A DNA stretch of 64,000 nt from Archangium_A sp035910535 (GTDB lineage Bacteria > Myxococcota > Myxococcia > Myxococcales > Myxococcaceae), in the NCBI GenBank assembly GCA_035910535.1, contig JAMHXF010000063.1:1-64000 (forward strand), read 5' to 3'. Numbering within the stretch: the stretch's first letter is position 1; every line of letters starts with the position of its first letter. The position numbers and the translations under genes were made by a program. The notes below the pieces were generated by a model. It made no database searches and was not told the DNA's origin. It saw only the letters and a list, made by a program, of their open reading frames with translations. Of the stretch, positions 50,274 to 58,557 are shown piece by piece.

Positions 50274-51178
50274 GCGCTGCCATCGAAATCAAGAACCTCA
50301 GCAAGCACTTCGGCGCGAAGGTCGCCGTCAACGACGTCAGCTTCAACGTCGAAGAAGGCCACTGCTACGGCCTCATCGGGCCCAACGGCGCCGGCAAGAC
50401 GACGACCTTCTCGATGATGTGCGGCTTTTTGTTTCCCACGCAGGGCTCCATCAAGGTGCTGGGCGTCGACCCGTCAGAAGCTGGCGCGCTCAAGGGCAAG
50501 GTCGGCGTGCTCCCACAAGACGCGATTCTGCCGCCCACGTGGCCCGTCGGTGAGCTGCTCACGTACTACGGAAACCTGAGCGGCCTGCCGAACGCCGAAA
50601 GTGAAGCGCGCGCGGTGTTGGAGCGCGTGCAGTTGCCCGAGACGTGGAACGTGGCGGCCGGTGCGTTGTCGCACGGCATGCACAAGCGCGTGTCGATGGC
50701 GCAGGCGTTGATGGGCGCGCCGCCGGTCATCTTCCTCGACGAGCCGACCGCTGGCCTCGACCCGAAGATCGCCGCGTCGGTGCGCAACGTCATTCGCGAC
50801 CTGAAGGGCAAGCACACAGTCGTGGTCTCGAGCCACAACCTGCAGGAGCTCGAGGAGCTCTGCGACGCCACCGCGATTCTCGACAAAGGCAAGCTGGTCA
50901 GCGCCTCGAGCATGGCCGAGCTGACGGGCCAGTTCGCCGAGTTCCGCGTGCAGATCGCGCGCGGCGACGTGCCGCTGGCTGAAGTCAAGGCGACCTCGGG
51001 CGTGAAAGAGGCGCACGTCGACGGCAACAAGGTGCTGTGCGTGACGTACGACGGGCAGGCAGTGCAACCCGAAGAGATCATCACCCGCGTGGTCGGGTTG
51101 CTCGCGAGCAAGAACGTGCTCTTCCTCACCGTGTGGCGAGGCAAGCGGCTCGAAGAGAAGGTGCTGCAGCTGACGTGA
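50270..51178 (+). CDS. ABC transporter ATPase with a variant signature (LSHGM)
   Basis: The 302-residue protein has Walker A GPNGAGKTT, a Q-loop (VLPQDAIL), Walker B VIFLDEPTAGLDP, and the H-loop VSSHNL. The signature motif reads LSHGM rather than LSGGQ. The GTG start overlaps the permease stop (GTGA). A C-terminal 70-residue extension (FAEFRVQIARGDVPLAEV onward) is common in exporter ATPases and may regulate. Together with the permease it forms an ABC-2 exporter. Confidence 0.88.
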   Translation: MSAAIEIKNLSKHFGAKVAVNDVSFNVEEGHCYGLIGPNGAGKTTTFSMMCGFLFPTQGSIKVLGVDPSEAGALKGKVGVLPQDAILPPTWPVGELLTYYGNLSGLPNAESEARAVLERVQLPETWNVAAGALSHGMHKRVSMAQALMGAPPVIFLDEPTAGLDPKIAASVRNVIRDLKGKHTVVVSSHNLQELEELCDATAILDKGKLVSASSMAELTGQFAEFRVQIARGDVPLAEVKATSGVKEAHVDGNKVLCVTYDGQAVQPEEIITRVVGLLASKNVLFLTVWRGKRLEEKVLQLT

Positions 51179-51188
51179 CGCGAGGCAC

Positions 51189-51938
51189 TCACGCGCCGAC
51201 GAAGAACAGCGGGTCGCGCTGCGCGATGAAGGCGTCGATCGACTCCTGCGCCTGAGGCGCGAGGTTGACGAACTCCACGCCCATGCCCGGGAAAGCGTCG
51301 GGCAGCTTGTCATTCACTTCTCGCACCCACCGCACGACGCCCTTCGCGTCGATGCGGTCCCCCGATGGGAGCGAGAAAGAGAGGTCGACCTCGGTGCCCA
51401 ACGGCACGAGGTTCACGGTCGCCACGAAGAGCCCACCCTCGGAGATGTTGGCCGAGAAGCCCTGGTAGAAGTTCGCGTCTGACGAGAAGTCGATGGCCGC
51501 CATCATGCGCACGCGCGGGCTGAGGCGTTGCGGCCTCGGCGGGTCGACGGGCTTCGAGGCCTTGAAGGCTGGAGGCGCAACGACAGGCGCTGGCGCAGCG
51601 CGGGCCTTCTTCGCCGCCTGCTCGTCGTCCATCACCTGCTGCGTGAAGCGCGTGAGCTGCGCCTTCGTCTCGGCGATGGCTTTGCGGACCTGCGCGTTCA
51701 TTTCGCGGCGCGTCTTCACCGCCGACTCACGCACCGCCCTGGCGCGCGCGGCCATCACTTCAGGCTCGATGACCGCGGGCAACGTCTTCATCACGGCCGC
51801 GTCTTCTTCGGGCAACCGCAGCGCCGTCGCGCGGGCCGCCAGCGCTTGTCCCTGCAAAGCCAGCCGCTGCGCTTCAGCGTGAAGGGCCGACTCTTCTGCG
51901 TGAAGTTCGCTCTCGATGCGGTTCAGTTCGATGTCCAC
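51189..51938 (-). CDS. PilZ-domain protein (TIGR02266-like) with N-terminal coiled coil
   Basis: The 249-residue protein begins at a GTG (51938) with a perfect AGGAGG eight bases upstream, which outweighs the ATG at 51965. Residues 1-120 form a coiled coil (IESELHAEESALHAEAQ, MNAQVRKAIAETKAQ). A proline-alanine linker leads to a PilZ domain (about 150-249): RLSPRVRMMAAIDF, then NFYQGFSANISEGGLFVAT and FPGMGVEFVNLA. The c-di-GMP-binding R-x-x-x-R is present, while the second motif reads NISEGG in place of DxSxxG. It may bind c-di-GMP in the cytoplasm. It is a single gene, convergent with the ABC ATPase. Confidence 0.85.
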   Translation of the reverse strand: MDIELNRIESELHAEESALHAEAQRLALQGQALAARATALRLPEEDAAVMKTLPAVIEPEVMAARARAVRESAVKTRREMNAQVRKAIAETKAQLTRFTQQVMDDEQAAKKARAAPAPVVAPPAFKASKPVDPPRPQRLSPRVRMMAAIDFSSDANFYQGFSANISEGGLFVATVNLVPLGTEVDLSFSLPSGDRIDAKGVVRWVREVNDKLPDAFPGMGVEFVNLAPQAQESIDAFIAQRDPLFFVGA

Positions 51939-51946
51939 GGGTGTTG

Positions 51947-51952
51947 CCTCCT
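51947..51952 (-). promoter_or_regulatory. Shine-Dalgarno AGGAGG of the PilZ gene
   Basis: On the minus strand AGGAGG lies 8 bases before the GTG at 51938. It decides the start over the upstream ATG at 51965, inside whose coding stretch this site would otherwise lie. Confidence 0.75.
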
Positions 51953-52056
51953 GCGCAGAAGGCATTGCAGGCGGCGTACCCAGCGACGTCCGCTCGGGAG
52001 GAGCACTCGCCGAGCCGGGTCATGCGCTGCAACCCGGTCGTCGAAGACCCACCGCG

Positions 52057-53163
52057 CTACCTGCCGAGGGCACGCAGCACGTAGACGACACCGGAGCCGT
52101 TCTGCGGCGCGACGAGGAGATCTGCGAGGCCGTCTCCGGTGACGTCACCGCGTCGCAACAGCGTCGCGCCCTCGACGGGAAAGCGATTGAGCGACGTGAA
52201 GCCGGTGTCGGTGCGGCGCAACACTTCGATCGCGCCGTTGCAGAGCCCGACGAGATCGGCGCGGCCGTCTGCGTCGACGTCGGCGATGAGCAGCTGCACG
52301 CACGCCGTGAGCGCGAGCACCGTAGGCGCGGCGACGCCACCGTCGGCCCACGAATGCAGGCTCAGCTTGCCGGTGCGGCTGGTGGCGACGACGTCAGCGC
52401 CGACGTCGCTGTGCAGTTGACCTATCGCCACGGCGTCAGGCGTCGGGTTGGTGGCGATGAAGACCGGCGCGCTGACACCGGCGACACCGCCGCGAAAGAG
52501 CTCGACGCGGTTCTCGCGGAAGGCCGCCGAGGCCACGTCACCCTTGCCGTCGCCGTCGACGTCACCGATGGCGATGCGTTCGCTCTTTGAAGGCACGCTC
52601 GAGACCACCGCGTTCGCGAAGCCGATGCCGGCCTCCGTGCGCGCGAAGACCTCGAGTGAATGCGCGTCGAAGGCGTTGAGCGTGAGCGCGACGAGATCTC
52701 GGCCGTCGTCGCCCATGACGTCACCCATCGCGATCGCCACCGGCGCGCGGCTCAGCGACAACGACGCACGTTCGACGAAGCCCTCCGTGTCGTCCCACGC
52801 CAGCACGCGCAGCGAGTTGCCCTGCTTCGCGCCGACGAGCTCCGCGCGGAGATCTCCGTTGAGATCTTCGGCCCACAGCGGCGCCTGCAGCGCGTCGATG
52901 CGCGACGGCAACGTGAGGCCCGTGTCTGAAAAACGGGAGATCGTCGAGAAGCCGGGCCAGGCCACGACGAGGTCGCCGGTGCCGTCTCCGTTGAAGTCGC
53001 CGACGGCGAGATCGATCACGAAGGCAGAACCCGGCGCGAGCGGCGGGTCGAGCAGCGCGCCGATTTCCAGCGCGCGGGGTGCGGCGAAGACCCCCGATGG
53101 GGTCGCGGGCTGTGCACACGCCAGCAGCACGCAACACCACAGCCCCACGAGTCGCCGCGTCAT
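52057..53163 (-). CDS. FG-GAP/VCBS-repeat beta-propeller lipoprotein
   Basis: The 368-residue product has a lipoprotein signal MTRRLVGLWCCVLLAC (Cys16). The mature protein carries calcium-loop repeats of the type D-x-N/D-x-D-G: DFNGDGTGDLVV, DVDGDGKGDVAS, DVDADGRADLVG and DVTGDGLADLLV, spaced 55-120 residues apart, with further less clear blades. This is the integrin-alpha-like propeller. It would sit at the cell surface or in the periplasm and bind Ca2+. It follows the TusA gene by 10 bp in the same direction. Confidence 0.85.
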   Translation of the reverse strand: MTRRLVGLWCCVLLACAQPATPSGVFAAPRALEIGALLDPPLAPGSAFVIDLAVGDFNGDGTGDLVVAWPGFSTISRFSDTGLTLPSRIDALQAPLWAEDLNGDLRAELVGAKQGNSLRVLAWDDTEGFVERASLSLSRAPVAIAMGDVMGDDGRDLVALTLNAFDAHSLEVFARTEAGIGFANAVVSSVPSKSERIAIGDVDGDGKGDVASAAFRENRVELFRGGVAGVSAPVFIATNPTPDAVAIGQLHSDVGADVVATSRTGKLSLHSWADGGVAAPTVLALTACVQLLIADVDADGRADLVGLCNGAIEVLRRTDTGFTSLNRFPVEGATLLRRGDVTGDGLADLLVAPQNGSGVVYVLRALGR

Positions 53164-53173
53164 GCGCAGCGGT

Positions 53174-53422
53174 CTAACACCTGCGAATCACGGCCTGCAG
53201 TTCGGCGCCGCGCGACGCGGGCCAGTCGATCTGGTGGCCCGTCGCCTGGCCGAACGCTTCGACGTCTGCCCAGGCGGCGGGGTCGTCGGCCCAGAGCTCG
53301 ACTTCGCCATGCCCACGCAGCGCCTTCGCCAGCTCGATGATGGGCGCCGGGCAGGCCTTTCCCCGGGCATCGACGAGGTGGGCTGAAACCCGGAGGCGGG
53401 CTGGGTCATTCATGGCGGGCAT
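53174..53422 (-). CDS. TusA-family sulfur carrier
   Basis: The 82-residue protein has the TusA pattern LVDARGKACPAPIIELAKAL with the C-P-x-P cysteine (Cys24), then a strand-helix-strand layout (GEVELWADDPAAWADVEAF). The Cys carries a persulfide in sulfur-transfer pathways such as tRNA thiolation or molybdenum cofactor synthesis. The start is unclear between the ATG at 53422 and one at 53413. It is probably transcribed with the FG-GAP gene. Confidence 0.82.
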   Translation of the reverse strand: MPAMNDPARLRVSAHLVDARGKACPAPIIELAKALRGHGEVELWADDPAAWADVEAFGQATGHQIDWPASRGAELQAVIRRC

Positions 53423-53494
53423 TGCGCGACATCCAATCGCGCCTTTGCTATGGACCGCGCCGCTTTTCAATTCCCCAAGGGAGCAACAACACTC

Positions 53495-55453
53495 ATGAAA
53501 CCTTCAGTCATCATCGCCCTGATCGTCGGCGGCGTCGTCGGCTTCGCCGTCGGCAGCATGTTCAACAAGGGCGGGTCCGACTCGCCGGTGGCCGCCATCG
53601 CGGGCAACAACCCGTCGGCCGCTGCGCCGCGCCCTGCTGGCGCGCCTCCGTCTGACACGTCGGTCTACAAGGTGCCGCTCGAAGAGTCGCCCGTCAAAGG
53701 CCCGGCCAACGCGCTGGTCACCGTCGTCGAGTTCTCCGACTACCAGTGCCCGTTCTGCAGCCGCGCGCACAACACCATCCTCGAGCTCGAGAAGCAGTAC
53801 GAGGGCAAGATCCGCGTGGTGATGAAGCAGCACCCGCTGGACTTCCACCCGCGCGCCAAGCCGGCCGCGCTCGCCGCGCTCGCCGCTGGTGAGCAGGGCA
53901 AGTACTGGGAGATGCACAACAAGATCTTCGCCAACCAGCAGCAGCTGGAAGACTCGAACTTCGAGGGCTACGCGAAGGACCTCGGCCTCAACATCGAGAA
54001 GTGGAAGACCGACCAGCAGTCGCCGAAGTTCGCGGCGCAGATCACCAAAGAGACCGCGCTCGCGATGCAGATCGGCGCGACGGGCACCCCGGCGTTCTTC
54101 ATCAACGGCAAGAAGATCAGCGGCGCGCAGCCCATCGAGAACTTCAAGAAGATCATCGACGAGGAAATGACCCGCGCGCAGGAGCTCGTGAAGAACGGCA
54201 CCCCGGCTGAGCAGGTCTACGCGAAGGTCATCGCCAATGGCGTGACGGCGCCGGCCCCGGCTCCGGCGGCCCCTTCGGCTCCGGCCCCCGCGGCCATCCG
54301 CAAGATCGACGTGCCCAACGACTCGCCGGCCAAGGGCGGCAAGAACGGCGCGAAGGCGACCATCGTCGTCTGGTCTGACTTCCAGTGCCCGTTCTGCTCG
54401 CGCGTGGTGCCCACGCTCAAGCAGATCGAAGACGCGTACGGCGACAACGTGAAGGTCGTCTTCCGTCACCAGCCGCTGCCCTTCCACAACAACGCGAAGA
54501 TCGCGGCCGAAGCGTCGATGGCCGCCAACGAGCAGGGCAAGTTCTGGCCGATGCACGACAAGCTCTTCGCCAACGCGCAGGCGCTCGATCGCGCGTCACT
54601 CGAGCGTTACGCGCAGGAGCTCGGCCTCGATGTCGGCAAGTTCAAGTCGGCGCTCGACTCGGGCAAGTTCACCAAGCGCGTCGAGGAAGACTCGGCGGCC
54701 GGCATGGCGGTGGGCGCGAACGGCACCCCGACCTTCTTCATCAACGGTCGTGAGTTCGTCGGCGCGCAGCCCTTCGAAGCCTTCAAGAACATCATCGACG
54801 AAGAGATCAAGAAGGCCGACGCGCTGCTCGCCAAGGGCATCAAGCAGCAGGACCTCTACGCCGAGTTCCAGAAGGAAGCCGGCAAGGCCCCGCCCCCGTC
54901 GGCCCCTGGCGCACCTGAGGCCGCGAAGGTCGTCACCGACCTGAAGATCGACGGCGCCCCTGTGCTGGGCCCGAAGAACGCGCCGGTCACCATCGTGGCG
55001 TTCTCTGACTTCCAGTGCCCGTTCTGCTCGCGCGTCGTGCCCACGCTGCACGACCTCGAGAAGCAGTACGAGGGCAAGATCAAGGTCGTCTTCAAGCACC
55101 AGCCGTTGCCCTTCCACAACAACGCGAAGATCGCCGCCGCCGCGTCGATGGCCGCCAACGACCAGGGCAAGTTCTGGGAAATGCACGACAAGCTCTTCGC
55201 CAACCAGCAGGCGCTCGATCGCCCGAACCTCGAGCGCTACGCACAGGATCTCGGCCTCGACATGGGCAAGTTCAAGTCGGCGCTCGATTCGAACAAGTTC
55301 GACGCGTACATCGCGGCGGACTCGGCTGAAGGCAACCGCGTGGGCGCCAACGGCACCCCGACCTTCTTCATCAACGGCCGACAGGTCGTCGGTGCGCAGC
55401 CGATCGACGCCTTCAAGGCCGTCATCGACGACGAGCTGAAGAAGAAGAAGTAA
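53495..55453 (+). CDS. Membrane-anchored triple DsbA-like thioredoxin fusion
   Basis: The 652-residue protein starts at ATG 53495 with AAGGGAG upstream. Residues 1-22 form a membrane anchor (PSVIIALIVGGVVGFAVG). Three DsbA-like domains follow, about residues 62-245, 270-462 and 483-652. Each has a CPFC active site (Cys85/88, 298/301, 508/511) in SDYQCPFCSR or SDFQCPFCSR, and a cis-proline loop GTPAFFING or GTPTFFING. Proline-alanine linkers join them. Domains 2 and 3 are closer to each other than to domain 1. The protein probably oxidises or shuffles disulfides in the periplasm. Ordinary DsbA has one domain of about 190 residues. A strong terminator follows. Confidence 0.92.
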   Translation: MKPSVIIALIVGGVVGFAVGSMFNKGGSDSPVAAIAGNNPSAAAPRPAGAPPSDTSVYKVPLEESPVKGPANALVTVVEFSDYQCPFCSRAHNTILELEKQYEGKIRVVMKQHPLDFHPRAKPAALAALAAGEQGKYWEMHNKIFANQQQLEDSNFEGYAKDLGLNIEKWKTDQQSPKFAAQITKETALAMQIGATGTPAFFINGKKISGAQPIENFKKIIDEEMTRAQELVKNGTPAEQVYAKVIANGVTAPAPAPAAPSAPAPAAIRKIDVPNDSPAKGGKNGAKATIVVWSDFQCPFCSRVVPTLKQIEDAYGDNVKVVFRHQPLPFHNNAKIAAEASMAANEQGKFWPMHDKLFANAQALDRASLERYAQELGLDVGKFKSALDSGKFTKRVEEDSAAGMAVGANGTPTFFINGREFVGAQPFEAFKNIIDEEIKKADALLAKGIKQQDLYAEFQKEAGKAPPPSAPGAPEAAKVVTDLKIDGAPVLGPKNAPVTIVAFSDFQCPFCSRVVPTLHDLEKQYEGKIKVVFKHQPLPFHNNAKIAAAASMAANDQGKFWEMHDKLFANQQALDRPNLERYAQDLGLDMGKFKSALDSNKFDAYIAADSAEGNRVGANGTPTFFINGRQVVGAQPIDAFKAVIDDELKKKK

Positions 55454-55485
55454 GCCAAAGTCGACAGATCGCCTGAAACAGAAAA

Positions 55486-55529
55486 AGCCGCCGCTCCAAA
55501 ACACTGGAGCGGCGGCTCTTTTCTTTTTC
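55486..55529 (+). terminator. Rho-independent terminator of the DsbA fusion gene
   Basis: A perfect 12-bp stem, AGCCGCCGCTCC (55486-55497) and GGAGCGGCGGCT (55506-55517), encloses an 8-nt loop and is followed by CTTTTCTTTTT. It begins 33 bp after the stop codon at 55453. Confidence 0.95.
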
Positions 55530-55890
55530 AGCGCCCCGGCGCCACTTCAAAGGAGTCCGCTCGACCAACCACCACACCCGCCAGGCCTGAGGGGACCAGG
55601 CCACTCCCTTGAAGAGACGTCGTCTTCTTTCCAGCACACCTGCGCTACACCCCTGTGCCGCCCTCACTGCCACCTACAAGAGGAGTCGACCCCTTCGCGA
55701 ACGCAGCGCAGAAGGCCAACGAGCGATTCCCAACCCCTCACCGCCCCCGCTGAAAAGCTTCGTCAGCCATCCCCCCGGACAACCGCGACGCCTCGGGCAC
55801 GATGTCGTTCTCCTCGACCGCGTTCAATACGGCTGCAACTTTGATGCCTTGGACGCCTTCACATCGTTCCAAGTGGTTGGTTCACCACGA

Positions 55891-55908
55891 TGTCCACCAC
55901 GGTGGACA
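55891..55908. promoter_or_regulatory. 18-bp palindrome upstream of the sigma-54 activator gene
   Basis: TGTCCACC and GGTGGACA are perfect 8-bp inverted arms around an AC spacer. An outer inverted pair, CCAAGTG (55869-55875) and CACTTGG (55916-55922), flanks it. It lies about 85 bp before the ATG at 55993 and just before TTGACA at 55935. Operators for dimeric regulators have this form. Which protein binds is unknown. Confidence 0.5.
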
Positions 55909-55992
55909 CTTCGAGCACTTGGCGTCCAATAAATTTGACATTCCATTCTGTTGAGAGCGGAGCCTGGGAAACGCTGCATACTGCACAGCGCT

Positions 55993-57480
55993 ATGGAGGA
56001 GGCGGTGAGGCAGGAGCAGGAGCGAACGCTCCTTTGGGAGTTGACGCAGTGGCCCGGGAACGACGGGCTGACGGCGTGGTTGGAGTCGATCATCGCGCGG
56101 CTGACGTCGGTGGTGAGCGCCGAGCGGGCGTGCGTCGAGCTCTACAAACGCAACGGGCAAACGCTGACGGTTTCCTTCCGCTGCACCTCGGAGCAGGAAG
56201 AAGAGATTCGCGGCGTCACCTCACGCGGCATCGTGTCGTCGGCCATCGCGAGCGGCAAGACGGTGCACACGCCCTACGCGCTGCTCGACGCGCGCTTCGG
56301 CAAGCAGCCCTCGGTGCAGAACCAACGCCTCGAGGCGGTGCTGTGCGTGCCCTTCGACGGCGCGCAGACCGGCGTGCTGTACCTCGAAGGCGTTCGCGGG
56401 GCGGGCCCGTTCACGCCGGCGCAGGTCTCGTTGAGCGAGCACGTCGCGCGGTTCCTGGGGCCGATGTTGTCGATGCGCGCCCCCTCGACAGAAGGCGACC
56501 TCAACGATCCCACCCGCCCCTTCCGCGAGAAGCTGCGGCTCGAGAGCCTGGCCGGGCGGAGCCGCGCGTTGGCGCGCGTCTTCGAGCAGCTCACGCTCGT
56601 CGCGCCGCTCGACATCACCGTGCTGCTCACCGGCGAATCGGGCACCGGCAAGACGCAGCTGGCGCGGGCGATTCACGACAACTCGCCGCGCAGCGCAGGG
56701 CCCTTCATCGAGCTCAACTGCGCCGCGATCCCCGAGACGTTGTTCGAGAGCGAGCTCTTCGGGACGCGCGAAGGCGCCTTCACGGGCGCCAAGCAGCTGC
56801 GCGGAAAAGTCGCGGCGGCTGACGGCGGCACGCTGTTCCTCGACGAGGTGTCTGAAATTCCGCTCGGCGCGCAGGGCAAGCTGCTGCAGTTGATGCAGAG
56901 CAAGCAGTACTACTCGCTGGGCTCGACGGGGCTCACCACGGCCAACATCCGCGTCATCGCCGCCAGCAACGCCGACCTCGAGGCCATGGTGCCCGAGAAG
57001 CGCTTCCGCGAAGACCTGCTGTACCGGCTCAACACCTTCAGCGTGCGCATGCCGTCGCTGGCCGAGCGCCCCGACGACATCGGGCCGACGCTCGACTTCC
57101 TCGCCGAGCGCGTGGCCTTCGAGCACTCGCTGCCCAGCCTGCCGCTCTCGACGCGCTTCCGCATCGCCTGCGAGACGATGGAGTGGCCCGGCAACGTGCG
57201 GCAGCTCCGCAGCCGGCTCGAGCAGGCGCTGATTCGCGCCGTCGCCGAGCGCGCCCAGCAGGTCGAAGCGCGGCACCTCGAGGGCTCGCGCATGCTCGAG
57301 AACGACGAGAGCGTGCAGAGCTTCGCGGAGGCCACCCGCGTGTTTCAGCGCGAGCTGGTGCGCCGCACGCTCGAGAGCTGCGACTGGAACGTGCGTGAAG
57401 TCGCCCGTCGGCTCGACCTCACCCGAAGCCACGTCTACAACTTGATTCGCACCTTCGGCTTCCAGCGAGACGCGAAGTGA
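55993..57480 (+). CDS. GAF-AAA+-Fis sigma-54-dependent transcriptional activator
   Basis: The 495-residue protein has a GAF sensor (about 30-155), a sigma-54 interaction AAA+ domain (about 185-425) and a C-terminal Fis-type helix-turn-helix. The AAA+ part has Walker A GESGTGKT (214-221), the sigma-54 contact loop GAFTGA (261-266), and Walker B GGTLFLDEVSEI. The DNA-binding part is VREVARRLDLTRSHVYNLI (about 470-490). The ATG at 55993 is chosen; the frame is open to 55951 with no better start and no clear Shine-Dalgarno. It lies upstream of and overlaps the DUF4347-like gene (GTGA). It controls unknown sigma-54 promoters, possibly its own. Confidence 0.9.
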   Translation: MEEAVRQEQERTLLWELTQWPGNDGLTAWLESIIARLTSVVSAERACVELYKRNGQTLTVSFRCTSEQEEEIRGVTSRGIVSSAIASGKTVHTPYALLDARFGKQPSVQNQRLEAVLCVPFDGAQTGVLYLEGVRGAGPFTPAQVSLSEHVARFLGPMLSMRAPSTEGDLNDPTRPFREKLRLESLAGRSRALARVFEQLTLVAPLDITVLLTGESGTGKTQLARAIHDNSPRSAGPFIELNCAAIPETLFESELFGTREGAFTGAKQLRGKVAAADGGTLFLDEVSEIPLGAQGKLLQLMQSKQYYSLGSTGLTTANIRVIAASNADLEAMVPEKRFREDLLYRLNTFSVRMPSLAERPDDIGPTLDFLAERVAFEHSLPSLPLSTRFRIACETMEWPGNVRQLRSRLEQALIRAVAERAQQVEARHLEGSRMLENDESVQSFAEATRVFQRELVRRTLESCDWNVREVARRLDLTRSHVYNLIRTFGFQRDAK

Positions 57481-58043
57481 CGAAGCCGTTGAGGCTGATG
57501 CTGGTCTCGTACCCACGAAGCATCAGCATCGTCTTCGAGCGAAGCGTGCTGAACCTCGCACGACACGTCGGCCCGACGTTTCGCCTCGAGCGCTGCCAGC
57601 ACGCCGACGAGGCCCCGTTTCTGGTGCGGCAGTGGCGGCGCCGCGGCCACGACGTGAAGCTGTTGGAGCTGCTGGGCCACGGAAAACCAGGCGCTTTTTC
57701 ACTGGGCGACGGGCTGACGTTCACCGCCGACGGCACGGGCCTCGAGCTCGCGAAGGCCATCGGCGCCGAGCTGCATGTCGAAGCGCGCGTGCACCTGTTG
57801 GGCTGTCGCGTCGCCGCGCCGGGCACCTCGAGCTGGCTGGTGCCCTTCGAGAGAGCGCTCGGCGAGAAGCGAACGCTGTGGGGCGCGCCGTCGTGGGTCT
57901 CGCAGGTGGCCTTCTCGAAAGGTCCGCTCGACGACGCGCAGCAACAAGCGCTCGTGCGTGCAGCACACCTCACTCCGGGAAAGCGGAACCCGCGCCGCCC
58001 CGGCGTTCATCTCGCGGGAAGGGGAAAGACGAATGGCCAGTAA
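57477..58043 (+). CDS. DUF4347-like / caspase-like (clan CD) candidate protein
   Basis: The 188-residue protein starts at a GTG overlapping the activator stop. The section KLLELLGHGKPGAFSLG followed by ARVHLLGCRVA resembles the DUF4347 pattern of a His-Gly (His68) and a Cys (Cys110), each after a hydrophobic strand. This matches the His/Cys arrangement of caspase-fold peptidases. A helix lies between them. The last 30 residues are basic and proline-rich and overlap the next gene. The fold is inferred from this pattern; other alpha/beta proteins could give the same look. It is co-transcribed with the sigma-54 activator. Confidence 0.55.
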   Translation: MTKPLRLMLVSYPRSISIVFERSVLNLARHVGPTFRLERCQHADEAPFLVRQWRRRGHDVKLLELLGHGKPGAFSLGDGLTFTADGTGLELAKAIGAELHVEARVHLLGCRVAAPGTSSWLVPFERALGEKRTLWGAPSWVSQVAFSKGPLDDAQQQALVRAAHLTPGKRNPRRPGVHLAGRGKTNGQ

Positions 58044-58557
58044 GAAGAAGAAGAGGCCTGTGGCGAAGAAGCACAAGAAGAAGCTCGCGCCGAAGAAGCC
58101 GCAGGTGAAGAAGGCGAAGAAGAAGGAGCATGACGACGACGGTGACTGCGCAGGCAAGGGGCCGCTGACCCCCGTAAACGACAAGGCCAACGCCAACATC
58201 GTGCCTGTCTCGTCGTACACGCAGCTCGACGGCTACTGGAACCTGCTGCGCAACGTGTACCGACCCGTGGTCGTGCAGGTCGAGAGCCGGAGCAGCACCA
58301 TCATCGAGTTCTACATTCTGAGCCCTGACGACGGGCAGCCGTACGACAACGGCGGCGGGCCGGTGTTGTTCGAGGCCGACCTCGACGACGGCGACATCAC
58401 CTACCCGTACTTCCCTTCGACGGCGCAGTTGGTGACGCTGCCGGGCAGCAACATCGTCGGCTACCTGTTGCTGTCGTGCGACTGGCTCGACAACGAGCTG
58501 GGTGGCGACGTCGACGACTACGCGGGAGCAAAGACACCGGACGTGGCGTCACTCTGA
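58033..58557 (+). CDS. Protein with lysine-rich N-terminal tail, function unknown
   Basis: The 174-residue protein begins MASKKKKRPVAKKHKKKLAP, with 16 lysines in the first 36 residues, then a run of acidic residues (HDDDGDC), then a beta-rich 120-residue domain (YWNLLRNVYRPVVVQVES, IEFYILSPDDGQ). The tail could bind nucleic acid or membrane; the folded part has no recognised family. AAGGGGA lies eight bases before the ATG. The gene starts inside the end of the previous gene and its end overlaps the convergent kinase gene by 9 bp. Confidence 0.65.
   Translation: MASKKKKRPVAKKHKKKLAPKKPQVKKAKKKEHDDDGDCAGKGPLTPVNDKANANIVPVSSYTQLDGYWNLLRNVYRPVVVQVESRSSTIIEFYILSPDDGQPYDNGGGPVLFEADLDDGDITYPYFPSTAQLVTLPGSNIVGYLLLSCDWLDNELGGDVDDYAGAKTPDVASL

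Larger units (their letters stand above)
55454..55992. other. Non-coding stretch between the DsbA fusion and the sigma-54 activator
   Basis: This 539-bp gap holds the terminator at 55486-55529, a 6-bp GGCCTG/CAGGCC hairpin with a 7-nt loop at 55584-55602, and the palindrome at 55891-55908. TTGACA occurs at 55935-55940 but without a matching -10. CATACT at 55976-55981 follows TTGAGA (55951-55956) by a long 19-bp spacer. Short frames crossing the region look like shadows and have no neighbour-like codon use. Confidence 0.6.

Noticed and set aside
51985..52056. Hairpin GACCGGGT/ACCCGGCTC as a terminator for the FG-GAP gene
   Set aside because: The stem is short and no T-tract follows on the minus strand.
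55609..55932. 107-residue plus-strand frame in the intergenic gap
   Set aside because: It has no Shine-Dalgarno, has Pro/Arg-rich shadow composition and crosses the palindrome at 55891.
55921..55992. Sigma-54 promoter (GG-N10-GC) before the activator gene
   Set aside because: No TGGCAC-N5-TTGC-like element was found; only a lone TTGACA without a -10.
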